From assembly GCA_905250885.1 (NCBI GenBank), contig CAJNOQ010001763.1:1-28741 (forward strand): DNA of 28,741 nt. The letters run 5' to 3'. Below the pieces are notes generated by a model, which made no database searches, was not told the DNA's origin, and saw nothing but the letters and a program-made list of their open reading frames with translations. How positions within the stretch are numbered: position 1 is the stretch's first letter; each line of letters opens with the position of its first letter. Position numbers and translations under genes: made by a program. The DNA comes from Didymodactylos carnosus (taxonomy: Eukaryota; Rotifera; Eurotatoria; Philodinida; Philodinidae). This document shows positions 1-11,124 of this stretch, piece after piece.

Positions 1-234
1 ATCGTCCCATCCCACTCCACGTCGCACCATTGTTACAAACAGCCTTCATACTAACCGAGTCAGGAATCCTTATGCTGTGTTTCTGCACCTTATACATGTA
101 ATGTTACTACTTAATACTTGAATTTCTGGAATTGTTCAAATCAACTCGATACGAATTCAAAGGATTTTGACTTTTTTTGAATTCGAGAAATTGATAAAAA
201 GTCACATTTTCAATTTTGGAATTTTTGTATTCTT
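1..234. other. Left edge, no gene seen
   Basis: Short AT-rich stretch before the first fold-back repeat. I see no exon with plausible splice sites and no recognisable protein similarity in any frame. Confidence 0.5.
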
Positions 235-595
235 TGAATTGAAAAAAATAAAAAGTGCATATCACCGGAACAAAAAAATAAAGTTGGTTTAGAGTTGCTG
301 AAAAGTGATTTTTCGTATTCATCACACTCGATAACCCAGAAGATTTTCTATTTTTGGCCCGGGATACCTCCAAAAGTTTAAGAAAAATTTTGAAACAAAA
401 TGGCACAAAAAGTTTTCCAAGGAAAAATAATATTAATTTGAAAACTTTTCCTAAACTTTCGGAAGTACCTCGGGCCAAAAACAGAAAATCTTCTGGGTTA
501 TCGAGTGTGCTGAATATGAAAAACCACTTTTCAGCAACTCTAAACCAACTTTATTTTTTTCCGGTGATATGTCTCTCAATTGTTGAATTTTTGAA
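235..595. repeat. Palindromic fold-back repeat (arms about 257-378 and 450-575)
   Basis: The left arm is the reverse complement of the right arm at roughly 90% identity by eye, around a short centre near 390-445. Shared blocks include atatcaccgg, aaagttggtttagagttgct, actcgataacccagaagatt and ttttggccc, each present once per strand. Because it is a palindrome, both strands show a similar open frame (about 478 to 107 on -, 354 to 599 on +). These frames mirror each other and are not two genes. This is the architecture of a non-autonomous fold-back/MITE-like element. No target-site duplication was identified with confidence. Confidence 0.8.
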
Positions 596-1509
596 TTGAG
601 AAAAAGCTTAATATTTATTTCTGAGTTCTTTCTGCTAATTCCGAATTTTTAAAATTTCAGAAATAGAAAAATACTCGATGCTAATTCTTGAATTCTTTCT
701 GCTAGTCTTGAAAATTTTATCAACACAGAGTACTATGAATTGCGCTACTGCTTACTCGCCCCAATGGATTACGCTGCAATTTTAAGATTCCATTATGATT
801 GCGGAAGAAAAGAGTTTAACGATATTGCTGATAAACATATAAGATCATATCACAGATGTGAGCGCCACCTAGAGATAGTCTATATACTTTATCATTAGCA
901 ACACTATGTATTAAAAACGCGGTAACATGAATCGCATACATTCGAAAATCGTAATGGAATACAGAAAATCATGTCTCTTTTTTTGCGAACTTCTGTGTCT
1001 CTCTTAGGCATCTCTTTCTGATATTTTTATTGATGCATGCCAAATACCAATCGAATTCGTAATTACGCACACCCCTTGTTACCGAAATTGAAACCAAATA
1101 AGATACTATATAACGCGGATAGTTCAATGTTTAATACAAGGTTATATCAGATCCGTATGGCATTTAGCTCTTCTGCTCCTTCTCTTTTTGTGTATGTGAT
1201 TAGATAGAGAAGATGCACATATTCCGTACACTTTTTCGTATTCTGACAATGCATAAGTGAAGCTTTGATTCAAGGCTTTTCTTGTCTGAAATTTTTGGTT
1301 ATTTCCATGTCTTCGTTGTAGCATTGGAGGGAGGCTTTGTCTGGTTTTCTCAGTGACCTTATCCTAGAATTTTGTTTCGCTTGGACTTCTTTCGATAACA
1401 AAATTCATGGGCCTCCGTAGAAAAGTTTAGTCTACTTTCCATTGTTTCACTAAACTTAGTTAAAGACTACTTAACTGAAAATCAGTTTTATATTTTTGCA
1501 TTTGGTTTT
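596..1509. other. Gene-free upstream region of POLB
   Basis: About 0.9 kb with frequent stops in all frames and no recognisable exons or RNA gene. It should contain the POLB promoter, but I see no convincing TATA box or other defined element. Confidence 0.45.
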
Positions 1510-1511
1510 AG
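1510..1511 (+). promoter_or_regulatory. Splice acceptor just upstream of the POLB start codon
   Basis: The motif tttggttttag ends 13 nt before the POLB ATG and looks like the internal acceptors of the same gene. No matching upstream exon is obvious. It could be the acceptor of a 5' UTR intron or a spliced-leader trans-splice site. It could also be chance, since AG is common in this base composition. Confidence 0.35.
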
Positions 1512-1524
1512 ATAAAACTGCACA

Positions 1525-3594
1525 ATGGGTACAAAACGAAAACTAGAAGATAATCTAAATTCTGAGCTAGTTGATTTTATTACTGGTATGCTCAAAAAGG
1601 TCTGCGCACTATCTCTATATATTGACCAATATTTTCCTTTTTGAGAACTCGCTGATTATGAGAAAAATGTCAATCGTATGATGCATAAATATAATGCCTA
1701 TAGAAAGGTAATAACAGGTCGTTTTGTGTCCACCAAATATCACCTAAACTTTTCCTTTGCAGGCAGCCACTTCAATTGCAAAAGTGGATCATAAAATCAC
1801 AAGTATAGATGATGTCAAAAATTTGGTAAGTTCAAAAGTTTAGATATATGCATCACTCTCTTGAGATCTGCACTATTTTTGACAAGAAACACTTATCATT
1901 GCATATTTTAATGTTTTTTTGTTTTTTGCATACAAGTAAAAGAAAATAACATCTACCTTTTTCATTTTGTATATTCGTATGAATTCTGAATGTGTATAAG
2001 AATATGTTTTCCTCATTTGCTACTGCGTTTAGGAGGGTGTCGGAAAAAAGATTGCTGCTAAAATTGAACAATATTTATCAACTGGAAAAATAAAAAAAGT
2101 TGATGAAGTGAGTAACAACAAAAGGAGTTTGATTTTCAGCAAGATAAATATTATTTTTCTCTTCCAAGGTTCGCGGAGATAACAAGGGCGCAGCAATCAA
2201 TCAACTTGTTCGTATTATGGGAATCGGGTAAACTTGATCTTTATCTAAGACAAGACACTTTTCTTAACCATTTTTATCTAGTTTCTTAGACCAGCCCATG
2301 CTCGTAAACTGGTTGATAATGAAAATATAAAATCGATAGATGAATTACGAAAACATCCTAAACTAGAACAATTACTTAATCATCAACAACAACTTGGACT
2401 CAAGTAAAAAGAAATTAACAACATCAAACAAGCTACCACTCGACTCTTTTCTTTCCTTGTAGATATTTAGAAGAAATTGAACAAAAAATTCCACGAGATG
2501 AAATGAAACAAATGGAGGTACAGTAGCAAAATAGCAAAACGTAGCATGTATAATTAGTAGTAGTAACTATTTACGTCCATTTAGGAAGTCCTCTTGAAAG
2601 AAATAAAAACAATTGATGATGATTTAAAGGCAGAAATAGTTGGAAGTTATAGAAGAGGTTGTGTTTTGCTTTTTCTCTTATGAAAAATGAAAGTCTCTGT
2701 TTTACTCGAATATCGATCTGGTGTGGTTTATTCTTTGTTCTTTTATACAGGTAAAAGTGCCAGTTCGGATATCGATATACTTCTCACTCATCCAACGTGG
2801 ACGTCGAAAAATAAACGTGATACAACTCCATTATTACAAAAAGTTGTTCAATCATTAACGAAAAGTGGTTTTATTACAGACACAATGGCCTTGGGAGACA
2901 ATAAGTTTATGGTAAAGAAATTTGTTGTCTGAAAAACTGTTGATACAAGTAATTTATTGACTTTTCTGACTTCTCTACACACACGACGAGTTGAACGACC
3001 CTAGAAAAGACACATTTTGATAAGCTTGACTCTTTTCGGTAACAATAAGCATGTTTTTGTTGCCAGGGTATGTGTCAATTAGAAGCAACCAAACCTCATC
3101 GTCGCATTGATATTAGGTACGTTAATAACTAAAACCTTTTCATTGTTCAGAAACGAAGAAAACGGTTTCGAACAAAGTTTGAGCTGGAGAATGATCAGTA
3201 TTTGCTTTGGATATGACACAGGAATTATTTTTTTTATTTCTTCAGGAATCACCGTATGGTTTTTGTTTTGTGTATTTAGACTTTTTCCTCATGATCAATA
3301 TTACTATGCAGTTTTATACTTTACGGGAAGTGATCAGTTTAACCGTAATATGAGAAAAATTGCACAAGAACAAGGTTATACTCTTAACGAATATTCTCTA
3401 AGAAAATATGGACAAACAGGTGAGGATAACAGCAACTAATTATTTGCTAATCATTTAAAATATTCTTAGGTAATGAATGAGCTCTGTTTTCTGTTTTAGG
3501 TGTACCGGGAAATCCCATACCTATAACATGTGAAGAAGATATATTTGATTATCTTGGCATGGACTATAAAGAACCAAAAGATCGAAATGAATAA
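1525..3594 (+). CDS. POLB: DNA polymerase beta (12 exons, 335 aa)
   Basis: Family X DNA polymerase of base-excision repair: it removes the 5'-deoxyribose phosphate and fills the one-nucleotide gap in the nucleus. Exons: 1525-1585, 1646-1707, 1763-1825, 2033-2107, 2169-2227, 2290-2403, 2463-2517, 2585-2657, 2751-2911, 3067-3116, 3280-3419, 3500-3594. All junctions are GT-AG and the frame is continuous for 335 codons plus stop, the same length as human POLB. The start [12 protein letters not shown] resembles the vertebrate N-terminus. The 8-kDa lyase domain keeps the Schiff-base lysine in [10 protein letters not shown] (Lys72, same number as human). A second HhH (RIMGIGPAHARK) follows, then the nucleotidyltransferase motif GSYRRG...[11 protein letters not shown] (Asp194, Asp196) and RRIDIR (Asp256), so all three metal ligands are present. 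[15 protein letters not shown] lies in the dNTP-selection region and the C-terminus is [10 protein letters not shown]. Most introns are 55-93 nt; four are 155-207 nt or close. Nothing suggests inactivation. MRTO4 follows 580 bp downstream on the same strand. Confidence 0.97.
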
Positions 3595-4146
3595 TTTTTT
3601 TGAAGTCAAAAGAACAGTAAATACGATTTTAATAGCAGTATGCTCTGTGATGTAAAAAAGATTGAAAAGACGGTGATTTTATTTTTATTTTTTATTTAAT
3701 CAAGATGTTCTTTTTTGTATGATGATGACATACGTTTTTGTATGGTAATTCAAAAAAATGTTTTTTTGAATTTGAAGAATATATATTCTGTGACTTTTTA
3801 TAAGAATATGATTAATGTATACTAAATAGACTGGGAATTCAGCTTCCTTTTTAGTTGATGATGTTTTGCAATTTATTTTTCTACTTTGCTTTGTATACGA
3901 TCTCTATTTTAATTAAAAAAACGCGTTAAAACTCATTTCTATTGATCCTTATTTAGTTTAAATACAAACGATTTTTCTTCGACGTTTAATATAGATTTGT
4001 TGAGTCTCCGTGCTCAAGTAGACATTATAAATGATCTAACGCATTATTAAGAGAAAAATACATGATTTGCACATGGACAAATGAGTTTGAATTTGATCAA
4101 TTGAATGGTTGGTTTTTCGGCTTAACTTTTGATTTGTTATGCTTCT
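3595..4146. other. POLB 3' flank / MRTO4 upstream region
   Basis: About 550 bp of AT-rich DNA between two genes on the same strand. No exon is visible. It must carry the POLB polyadenylation site and MRTO4 upstream signals, but no canonical AATAAA stands out. Confidence 0.4.
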
Positions 4147-4148
4147 AG
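4147..4148 (+). promoter_or_regulatory. Splice acceptor upstream of the MRTO4 start codon
   Basis: The pyrimidine-rich run ending ttatgcttctag lies 26 nt before the MRTO4 ATG, with a second AG at 4161-4162. As with POLB, no upstream exon is evident. A 5' UTR intron or a spliced-leader acceptor would both fit. Confidence 0.35.
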
Positions 4149-4174
4149 ATTTTATCCATCAGCTTCATTCGAGC

Positions 4175-5165
4175 ATGCCAAAATCAAAACGCGATCAACA
4201 TCTAACATTAACAAAAACAAAACGTAAACGTGGCGTTGAATTAAAACAACAACTCGTTTCAAAAATTCACTCGAATCTAGATAAATATTCATCATTATAT
4301 GTACTAAAAATCTACAATGAACGAAATGAAAAACTTCATTATATTCGTAAACATTTATCGGATAGTCAATTTTTTTTTGGCAAAAATTGTGTTATGTCCT
4401 TTGCATTAGGTCGAACACCCAGTCTAGAATATCTAAAAAATTTATCAAAGATCACACCGTATTTATTGGGAAAAATTGGTCTGCTAATGACAAATCGCGA
4501 CCAAAAAGAAATTATAGAGTATTTTAACTCATTATCACTATTAGATTATGCTAGAAGTGGTAATGTGGCAACAGAAACGGTGATAATTGAGCAAGGACTA
4601 TTACCAGACTTTCAACATACAATGGAACCCATGCTGAGACAGTTAGGATTAATGACATCGTTGAAAAAAGGTAATATTGTGCTCTGTTAACGTCAGGAGT
4701 CAGAATGTTAGTTGATAAATTTGAACTATTGCTATAAGGTCCTGTTCGATTTCTTAGCCGTTTAGAAAAAAGCCGTTAAACGTAATTGCTTAAGTAATCA
4801 TAACAAATACAAATAATTCCCTTTAGATTATTCCAATTTTTTTCTTTCTCATTCTAGGTATCATTTATTTAGAAAAAGTCTATACAGTTTGTAAAAAAGG
4901 GGATATTTTAACACCCGAACAAGCAAAACTATTAAAATTATTTCAGTATCAACAATCAGAATTCAAAGTTCGAATTAAAGCTGTTTGGACAAAAAATGAT
5001 GGCTGTATTCAAGTGTTTGACATTCAAGACGATACGATAATTGATAATGACATGAAAGTTGATGATATTGAAGAACAGTTATTCGTGGGCGACGAAGAAA
5101 ACTGGATAGATGATGAAGGGCAAACACAACACGAAACAAATAGAAAAAAATCACGAAAAATCTGA
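4175..5165 (+). CDS. MRTO4: MRTO4-like ribosome assembly factor (mRNA turnover protein 4), 2 exons, 267 aa
   Basis: Nucleolar factor related to ribosomal stalk protein P0/uL10. It binds the pre-60S particle at the P0 site and is later exchanged for P0. Exons 4175-4670 and 4858-5165 are joined by a phase-1 intron (KKG split G|GT). I chose the ATG at 4175 because MPKSKRD is the conserved family N-terminus; an in-frame ATG at 4139 would add 12 residues but precedes a likely acceptor. Diagnostic stretches are SLTKTxxK-like LTLTKTKRKRGVELKQ, FFGKNCVMSFALGRTPS, LLMTNR, LDYARSGN, HTMEPMLRQLGL and, in exon 2, CKKGDILTPEQAKLLKLF. The tail is acidic (about residues 220-255) and ends in a basic NRKKSRKI. 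The protein is somewhat longer than the human one (239 aa) because of this tail. GID8 starts 380 bp downstream on the same strand. Confidence 0.96.
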
Positions 5166-5545
5166 TATTTGTTATGTATTGTTATTGTTGTTTGTTTTCT
5201 TTTGTATGTCAAACATTGTTTTGTTCTTTTTTTACTATCAGTAATTGTATTCGAGTAGAAAAAAGAGTTTTCATTCATTTTCAAATTATATTTTATGGTT
5301 AATACAATCTACAAGTAATATCTAAGTCGAAGACTACCAGCTATTGCACTTTGTTTTAAAATTTTTATAATATCTTGTTTTCCTCTTACCTTGTTAGATA
5401 AAGTATTGCCAGCTCTTTTTATATTTTTAGATTAGAAGTAAAGTGTTGTGTAATATAAAATTGTGACCATTTTCTCTGTCCACACCGATATATTTGTTTC
5501 ATTCTCTCTTCTAAATGTTGATTATTGTTTGCTGACATTTTTCAT

Positions 5546-6697
5546 ATGTCATTAAGTTCACAAATGCATGCACATTTTGCTCAACCACTTCAAGTACGTA
5601 CCAAATCTGGTTTGTAGTAATGAAAATATTTCCATCTATTATTTTATTACTTTCTAGGCCGCTGCAGCAGCAGCAGTTGCAGCTGCAATGGCAGTTAGCA
5701 ATTCATCAGCAAGCTCCACATCTGACAATCATCCTCTAACGCCCATTCATCACACAGCAACAAAAACAGAATGGATGGAATCTATTGAACAACAACATAT
5801 TGAACGAGCAACACTTAATCGCTTAATTATCAATTATCTAGTTACAGGTTAAATTATTTAACTTTCGAATAAGTACTTTTCAACTAAAACTCGAAGAAGA
5901 AAGATGAAGCGTTAAACATTTTGACAGTCAACATTTAATTACACCAAACACTCTCTAATCTTGAATCGATTCTATCAGGTACTGACTATTTTTGTTTATT
6001 TTTATTTTACAGAAGGCTTTAAAGAAGCTGCCGAAAAATTTGCCGAGGAAGCTGGTATTCAATTAACAAATGTTGATTTAACAAGTCTTGGTGAACGCAT
6101 TCGAATTCGAGAAGCAATTGAAAGTGGAAATATTCATGACGCAATCAATCTAATTAATTTGAAAGCACCAGACTTACTAGATCAAAATAGACATTTGACA
6201 TTTCATCTAAAAGTGAGTGTTAACGGTTTAACTTAATTGCAAACATTATAGTATAAGCTCAAGATCTCTTTTAAATTGGGACTTGTTACCAGAAGTTATT
6301 GATTTAATTCGCATTCTTTGGTTTTTAGCAACAACAATTAATTGAACTAATTCGTGGCAATTTAATTGACGAAGCATTGAATTATGCTCAGATACATTTG
6401 GCTGAATTTGCCGAAGAAGATGTTAAAATGCGACAGGAACTGGAAAAAACCATGGCATTGTTAATCTTTGATAAAGCTCTGGAATCACCATACGGCTATT
6501 TAATGCAATTGTCACATCGTCAACAAGTAGCCAATGAAATTAATTCGGCTCTATTAACCTATCAAAATGATGAATCAGAATCCGATTTATCGATACTCGT
6601 GCGAATGGCGCATTACATGCAAGATAAATTAGATCAGAAAAATTTACGTTATCCAAAAATGAGTGATGTTAGCAGTGGAAAACTAGAAGAGCCATAA
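5546..6697 (+). CDS. GID8: GID8/TWA1-like subunit of the CTLH E3 ligase, 4 exons, 268 aa
   Basis: Scaffold subunit of the CTLH/GID RING E3 ubiquitin ligase, bridging the RanBP9/10 side to the MAEA-RMND5 catalytic module. Exons: 5546-5593, 5658-5847, 6013-6212, 6329-6697, all GT-AG, 268 codons plus stop. Domains in order: a variable N-terminus with an alanine tract (about residues 17-29), a [21 protein letters not shown] segment matching the family's DEWMEKL..., LisH (about 67-99, [21 protein letters not shown]), CTLH (about 105-162, [18 protein letters not shown] and [18 protein letters not shown]) and CRA to the end, closing with [16 protein letters not shown]. It is about 40 residues longer than the human 228-aa protein, all in the N-terminus. 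The first exon (16 codons) is the least certain part. If its ATG is wrong, Met7 or the Met at residue 27 are alternatives. Confidence 0.95.
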
Positions 6698-6928
6698 GCA
6701 AATAGTTAACAACATTAAATTCTGTATGTGTGTGTCTAAAACTATTCGTTGTGCGTCGTATCGATATTTTTTCTTTTCCTTGTTCTACTCTTAAGTGGAG
6801 ATTCAGTTTTCGAAGACTGTTCGACATGTTAGCAGAATTTTTCAAAGATGAGACATCTTAAGAGAATCGCATAATTCTATTCGGTTGTAGTTGTAAAAAT
6901 CTTCGTACAGATGATACTATAACATGCG

Positions 6929-6934
6929 AATAAA
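6929..6934 (+). terminator. Polyadenylation signal AATAAA after GID8
   Basis: AATAAA about 230 nt after the GID8 stop, followed by T- and GT-rich sequence. This is the likely 3' end signal of GID8. Confidence 0.5.
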
Positions 6935-8290
6935 TTCCCACTGTTTCTCTTGTTGTTGTTTTTGATGTTATGAAACCATCTTTTTTTGTTTTCTTCTCTT
7001 CATTCTTCATTTTTGTTGCTGTTTCTCGTTTTTTTTTATAAATGTAACTCTAATTTTGTTCAAAGAAAAACACATTGTTTTTTGTTTGGACTTAGGATAA
7101 AGCACCCAAATGATTCCAAATTGTCCTTCTGTATGTGAGATTAGTTTTAAACTTGCAGATTAAATACGTTCTTTATTTTCATTTTCTCTTCTTTGTTAAA
7201 ATCTAGTTCAGTTCAGTTTTTTGAACGAAAAAACAAAATGTGTATGTGAAAGAGAGAGCGAGTACGAGAGAACATGTGTGAAATTAGGCAAGTAAATGCT
7301 TTTTGAGTGAATGTAAGATCAACAAAACATGCAAATAAATATGTTTGAGATACTTGTACGCTTATTTGCTTTATGTTCGCTACAGTTTTTGTCTTTTCCT
7401 TCTGGTAATTGAACAAAGGACACCAACTGGAGAAAGTCGAAGTTTTTGTTTTGTTTTCTGTAAATAACTTTTATTCACAAAAGATTTTAAAATATGAAAG
7501 TGAAATAAGATCCATTTTAATAAATGCATTATAAAAAAATGTACGTTCAACTAGCATAATAAACATAAAATAATAAGTCATCTTCATCTTCTCATGAGGT
7601 CGCCACTTTCTAGAATGTAGTTCTTTTTTTCTATTAAGCATTCGGTCTATACTATCTATCTATGGGCAGATTGCAAGTGAAAATAAACTAAAATAAAAAT
7701 GATGTCGACACCCTCAACTTCCTTACGTGGCAAATGCTGGCATATTTTTCACTGCGGCTTATTTTGGCTCATCAGATTTCAAACAATTTGGCGGAAAACT
7801 TAACCACATCAGAAAATCTTCGCCAGGGTTCTTTGAATGTCAACTAGTTTTCACGTTCTGGTTGGAGAATTTATTCATTTGGAACAGTTGTAAAGCGCAC
7901 TGTAACACCTTACAGTCTCTGGAAAAAGTTCTCAACTTCCTTATATAAGCAAGCATCGTTGTTTCTCGATACACGACTACTATACCAAAGTTATTATTTA
8001 AGAAATGTTTATGACACGACCTTCATAGGGAACTAAAGTTCTGTTTCGTTGTACTTGATGAAACTTTACAAATATTATGAACAGTCCCTTTTTGAATGAT
8101 TAAAACACAAAACTGCTGATTTAAGATTGAAAGTAGCCCCAAAAAGTGTGTATGTAGGAATTTAATCGGCACTTATATTATATTATATAAAGAAAGACAA
8201 CATAACAGAAAAACACAACATTGAGATTCTATCCTCTAGCTAGAGACTTCTCGTTGACATTATCAGAAGTATTTAGTTATTGTTTGGTCA
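6935..8290. other. Gene-free stretch
   Basis: T-rich then mixed sequence. The longest open frame is 7727-7948 (+, 73 aa, starting MANAGIFFTAAYF). It has no similarity I recognise, no supporting splice structure and no neighbours, so I do not call it a gene. Confidence 0.45.
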
Positions 8291-9248
8291 ATTCATACCC
8301 TTGAGAGGAAGTTATTACTAACCGTCAACATGCATGAAAACTGGCCGTGTGGGAAGTATATGTATTCAGCTGCATTTTTTTCTATTATGGACGACGAGAT
8401 AGAAAAAGTCTACTTTTCTTATCGTCGTCAGTTGAGCGGAAGGTATGTTGACAAAAAAAATTATATCGCATATTTAGATATAAATCATATGATCATGATC
8501 AGAAAATGTGTGCCTAGTATTTGATTACAGCAAAAGTTGACTTTTTGTAGAAAATGAAAAGCTTCAGTGTTTGTTTCTCTTCTTTTTTTTTACGGTGACC
8601 ACATGTATATGGATCCTCGATCCGCTTTTGTGGCTTGTAGCTTTTGGATTTTCTACTTTTACATCAATAAACGAGATTAAAACAAATAAAAAGCGCTTTT
8701 TTTTGTTCTTGTGGATGATTGGAAATCCAAGCTTTCTCCTTTAAAGCAATTAAAGAGAATGAAAATTTTCTTGACTTCATTAAGAGTACAGTAGATGCTG
8801 TTCTACGTAAAAGTATGAAATTTGTCGACAGACTATTTCCGATGAATTTCCGAGATAAATTTTTCACAAAAAAACATCCTTTTTACATCAACGTGAACAT
8901 ATAAATAACTGAACTGATTAACAGTATAAGACTCAGTAGGCTAAAGTCTAGTATGGATTGGCCTCAAGACGCTAAGTCTACTTGCGAAAAGCTCTTAGAC
9001 TGGGTTTGATACTACTTTAGGTGAGATTGTTCCGCTTCCTATGCGTACATGTATATATATATATATATATATACACTTTCTTTTTTATCGACATACCTTC
9101 CGTTCGACTGGCGACGATAAGAAAAGTAGACTTTTTCTATCTCGTCGTCGATAATAGAGAGAAATGCAGTTGAATACATACAATTCCTACACGGCCAGTT
9201 TTCATGCATTTTGATGGTTAGAAATAACGTCCTCTCAAGGGTATGAAT
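8291..9248. mobile_element. Long fold-back element with 170-bp inverted arms (8291-8460 and 9081-9248)
   Basis: The left arm reads attcatacccttgagaggaa... and its reverse complement returns at 9248 downward, at about 88-90% identity over about 170 bp including a few small differences. The loop (8461-9080) is about 620 bp and ends in a TA microsatellite. Each arm contains the same short open frame, reading inward: about 40 codons beginning MHENWPC and continuing DDEIEKVYFSYRRQ to GRYVDKK. I cannot assign it to a family. The element has the form of a fold-back DNA transposon or of two transposon ends facing each other. No transposase domain was recognised in the loop. Confidence 0.7.
9052..9073. 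repeat. (TA)11 microsatellite
   Basis: Uninterrupted TA dinucleotide run immediately inside the right arm of the fold-back element. Confidence 0.95.
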
Positions 9249-10906
9249 ACCTCTGAATAATGACAATCAGAATAAACTGTTTTCCTTTATGTTTTAGATA
9301 CCAAACATTATCGAAAGAATTATTTTTATTGGTGCTGAATTCATGTCCGAATTTGAAATTATTATTGCAAGGTGATGAATTATCCAATAAGCGCTTGAAA
9401 TGTCTACCAGTAACATATATGTCTCTTGTATCCATCAACGCATAACATTTCCGCTTGTCTGTCTCAATCACCATAAATTTTTTTCCTGAATTAATCACAT
9501 TCAAAGGAAAAGATACCATGAACTATTATATAATGATCTTATCTAATCGATTCAAAAGTTTTTGAGAAAATGAAAGATTGAAGAAATATTTATTCCACCT
9601 GTAACAATTAACGATAATTGTCATAACTAAGACAAAATATGGTAGTAAAAATAAATTTTCAGCGTTGTTGACCTGCGATGAAAAAATAAGATGTTATTTA
9701 TCAAATTATATTGAACGCCTAGTGATATTTTGACTTTAATTATAGAAGTGAGGCAGATTTATCAACCAATAGCTAAATGACTGGATAATAAAATAATAAC
9801 TGTCTTGGTAAATGAGATGAAGTATTTTTGTAGACTTAGTTCTATTTATTCGAAATTTCCTTGTTAATCTGGTCGCTTGATTCACTTTCTTAGATAAATC
9901 TATAGTCCTTTTTTTTTAATTTTTTTAGGTCGATATCTCAAATTGTTCAGACGACATCTTCGACTAAACTAAATGTCTTATTCGCCAATTTTCAAATCGA
10001 CGAATTCGACGATTGCTTCAATACGAACGTGTGCATTGGAAAGTGGAAGTGGCTATACCCATAAATAAATTAAAAAGTTCAACAATTTATTAAATGTGCA
10101 AGATACGCGATTTCGTCTATAATCATCTATTATTGGATTAAAATTCAATACGGTAATGATGCATTTATGTTTGAAGCTAAAAATAGCTGTTTGCCCTAGA
10201 GACGGCAAACGCGAGAGGCTCAATTTTTCACCTATTTGTTAGGTTTAATATTTCGTTAAAAATGTGGTTTGACCGATATATATGGAATAGAGAATGAATT
10301 CTTTTGATTTACATCGTATATTTTCTGGTTTTACAACCAAGAATGAACAGGGAAAATAGTTTTTTTGATGTTTTTAGATAATCGCTGTTTTTTATTAATT
10401 TACCTGCTCTCTTATTCGTACTCAAAATAAGATAGACTTTTATTCTGTTTGACACTTCGATAAAAGTTTGACCAAGATAGAAGAAGAAAATATTTCGAGT
10501 CTCATCTATTTTCAAAACGCTTCGCCGTCTTTGATTTGCTCATTTATGTCAGCATTTTTTCTTTACAAATCGCGTGTACATCACTTTCATTCATAAGTTG
10601 TACTATATTTTACCCACTTTCATTCGCAGTGGCGGGAGACTTTAATACATCAGAATTCTATAGTATACAAGTGAAAAGTAGCAGTTTAATCAAACCATAG
10701 AAATGGCAGTGTATGATCAGAATGGTCAAACAACTGAATATATGTATTAGTGATCCTGTATGAACAGAAATGTCTTTTTGTATAGTACCCATTAACAGAA
10801 ACAGTCTGCATTACAAATCCTCATCAGTTTTCATTTAACTTTAGAGCTCTTTTTTTCTCTACTTTTTTAATCCTTAGTTTTACGTTAATAGATCTGAATT
10901 TTTCAG
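9249..10906. other. Gene-free stretch
   Basis: The largest open frame is on - at 9519-9235 (94 aa, starting MVSFPLNVINSGKK). It partly enters the fold-back arm and has no recognised domain. No splice-supported exon was found elsewhere until 10907. Confidence 0.4.
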
Positions 10907-11124
10907 ATTGGTTATGATTATCCTTTGGCCGAAAAAATTGACGATGAATGTGCAGATTTATCAGAAGATTTCAAACGGTTAGTTTATAAACACAATTTAC
11001 ATTAATTGTAAAAGATGATTCTTTCGAAACAATTCTCATCAGAAGTCGGTAAGTTGATATAAACTTTCTTTCTATTTTTTCTTTCAGAACACAAACGGAA
11101 AAATATTCCATTATAATATTCTAA
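10907..11124 (+). other. Two exon-like segments of unknown gene (or 5' UTR of the BRD8-like gene)
   Basis: Segment one, 10907-10977, follows a strong acceptor (aatttttcag) and ends at a gttagt donor. Segment two starts at 11088 after tttttctttcag. Joined in phase they read IGYDYPLAEKIDDECADL, then SEDFKRTQTEKYSIIIF, then stop at 11122-11124. The first part has coding-like composition, but I do not recognise it and find no start codon exon. A gtaagt donor at 11151 could link the second segment to the acceptor at 11731-11732, which would make both of them 5' UTR exons of the BRD8-like gene. All frames of segment two contain stops, so they cannot extend the BRD8-like protein. Confidence 0.3.

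Noticed and set aside
107..599. Two opposite-strand open frames of 123 and 81 codons as genes
   Set aside because: They are mirror images created by the palindrome at 235-595 and have no independent support.
1853..2071. Minus-strand open frame of 72 codons
   Set aside because: It overlaps POLB intron 3 and exon 4 on the opposite strand; the + strand exon is strongly supported.
5024..5284. Minus-strand open frame of 86 codons
   Set aside because: Antisense shadow of the acidic tail of MRTO4 and its 3' flank, with low-complexity content.
7727..7948. 73-codon frame starting MANAGIFFTAAYF
   Set aside because: No recognised motif, no splice context and no neighbours; length is within chance for this window.
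9235..9519. Minus-strand 94-codon frame as a FLYWCH zinc finger gene
   Set aside because: It has some aromatic and Cys residues but not the ordered W-x-C, C and H pattern of FLYWCH.
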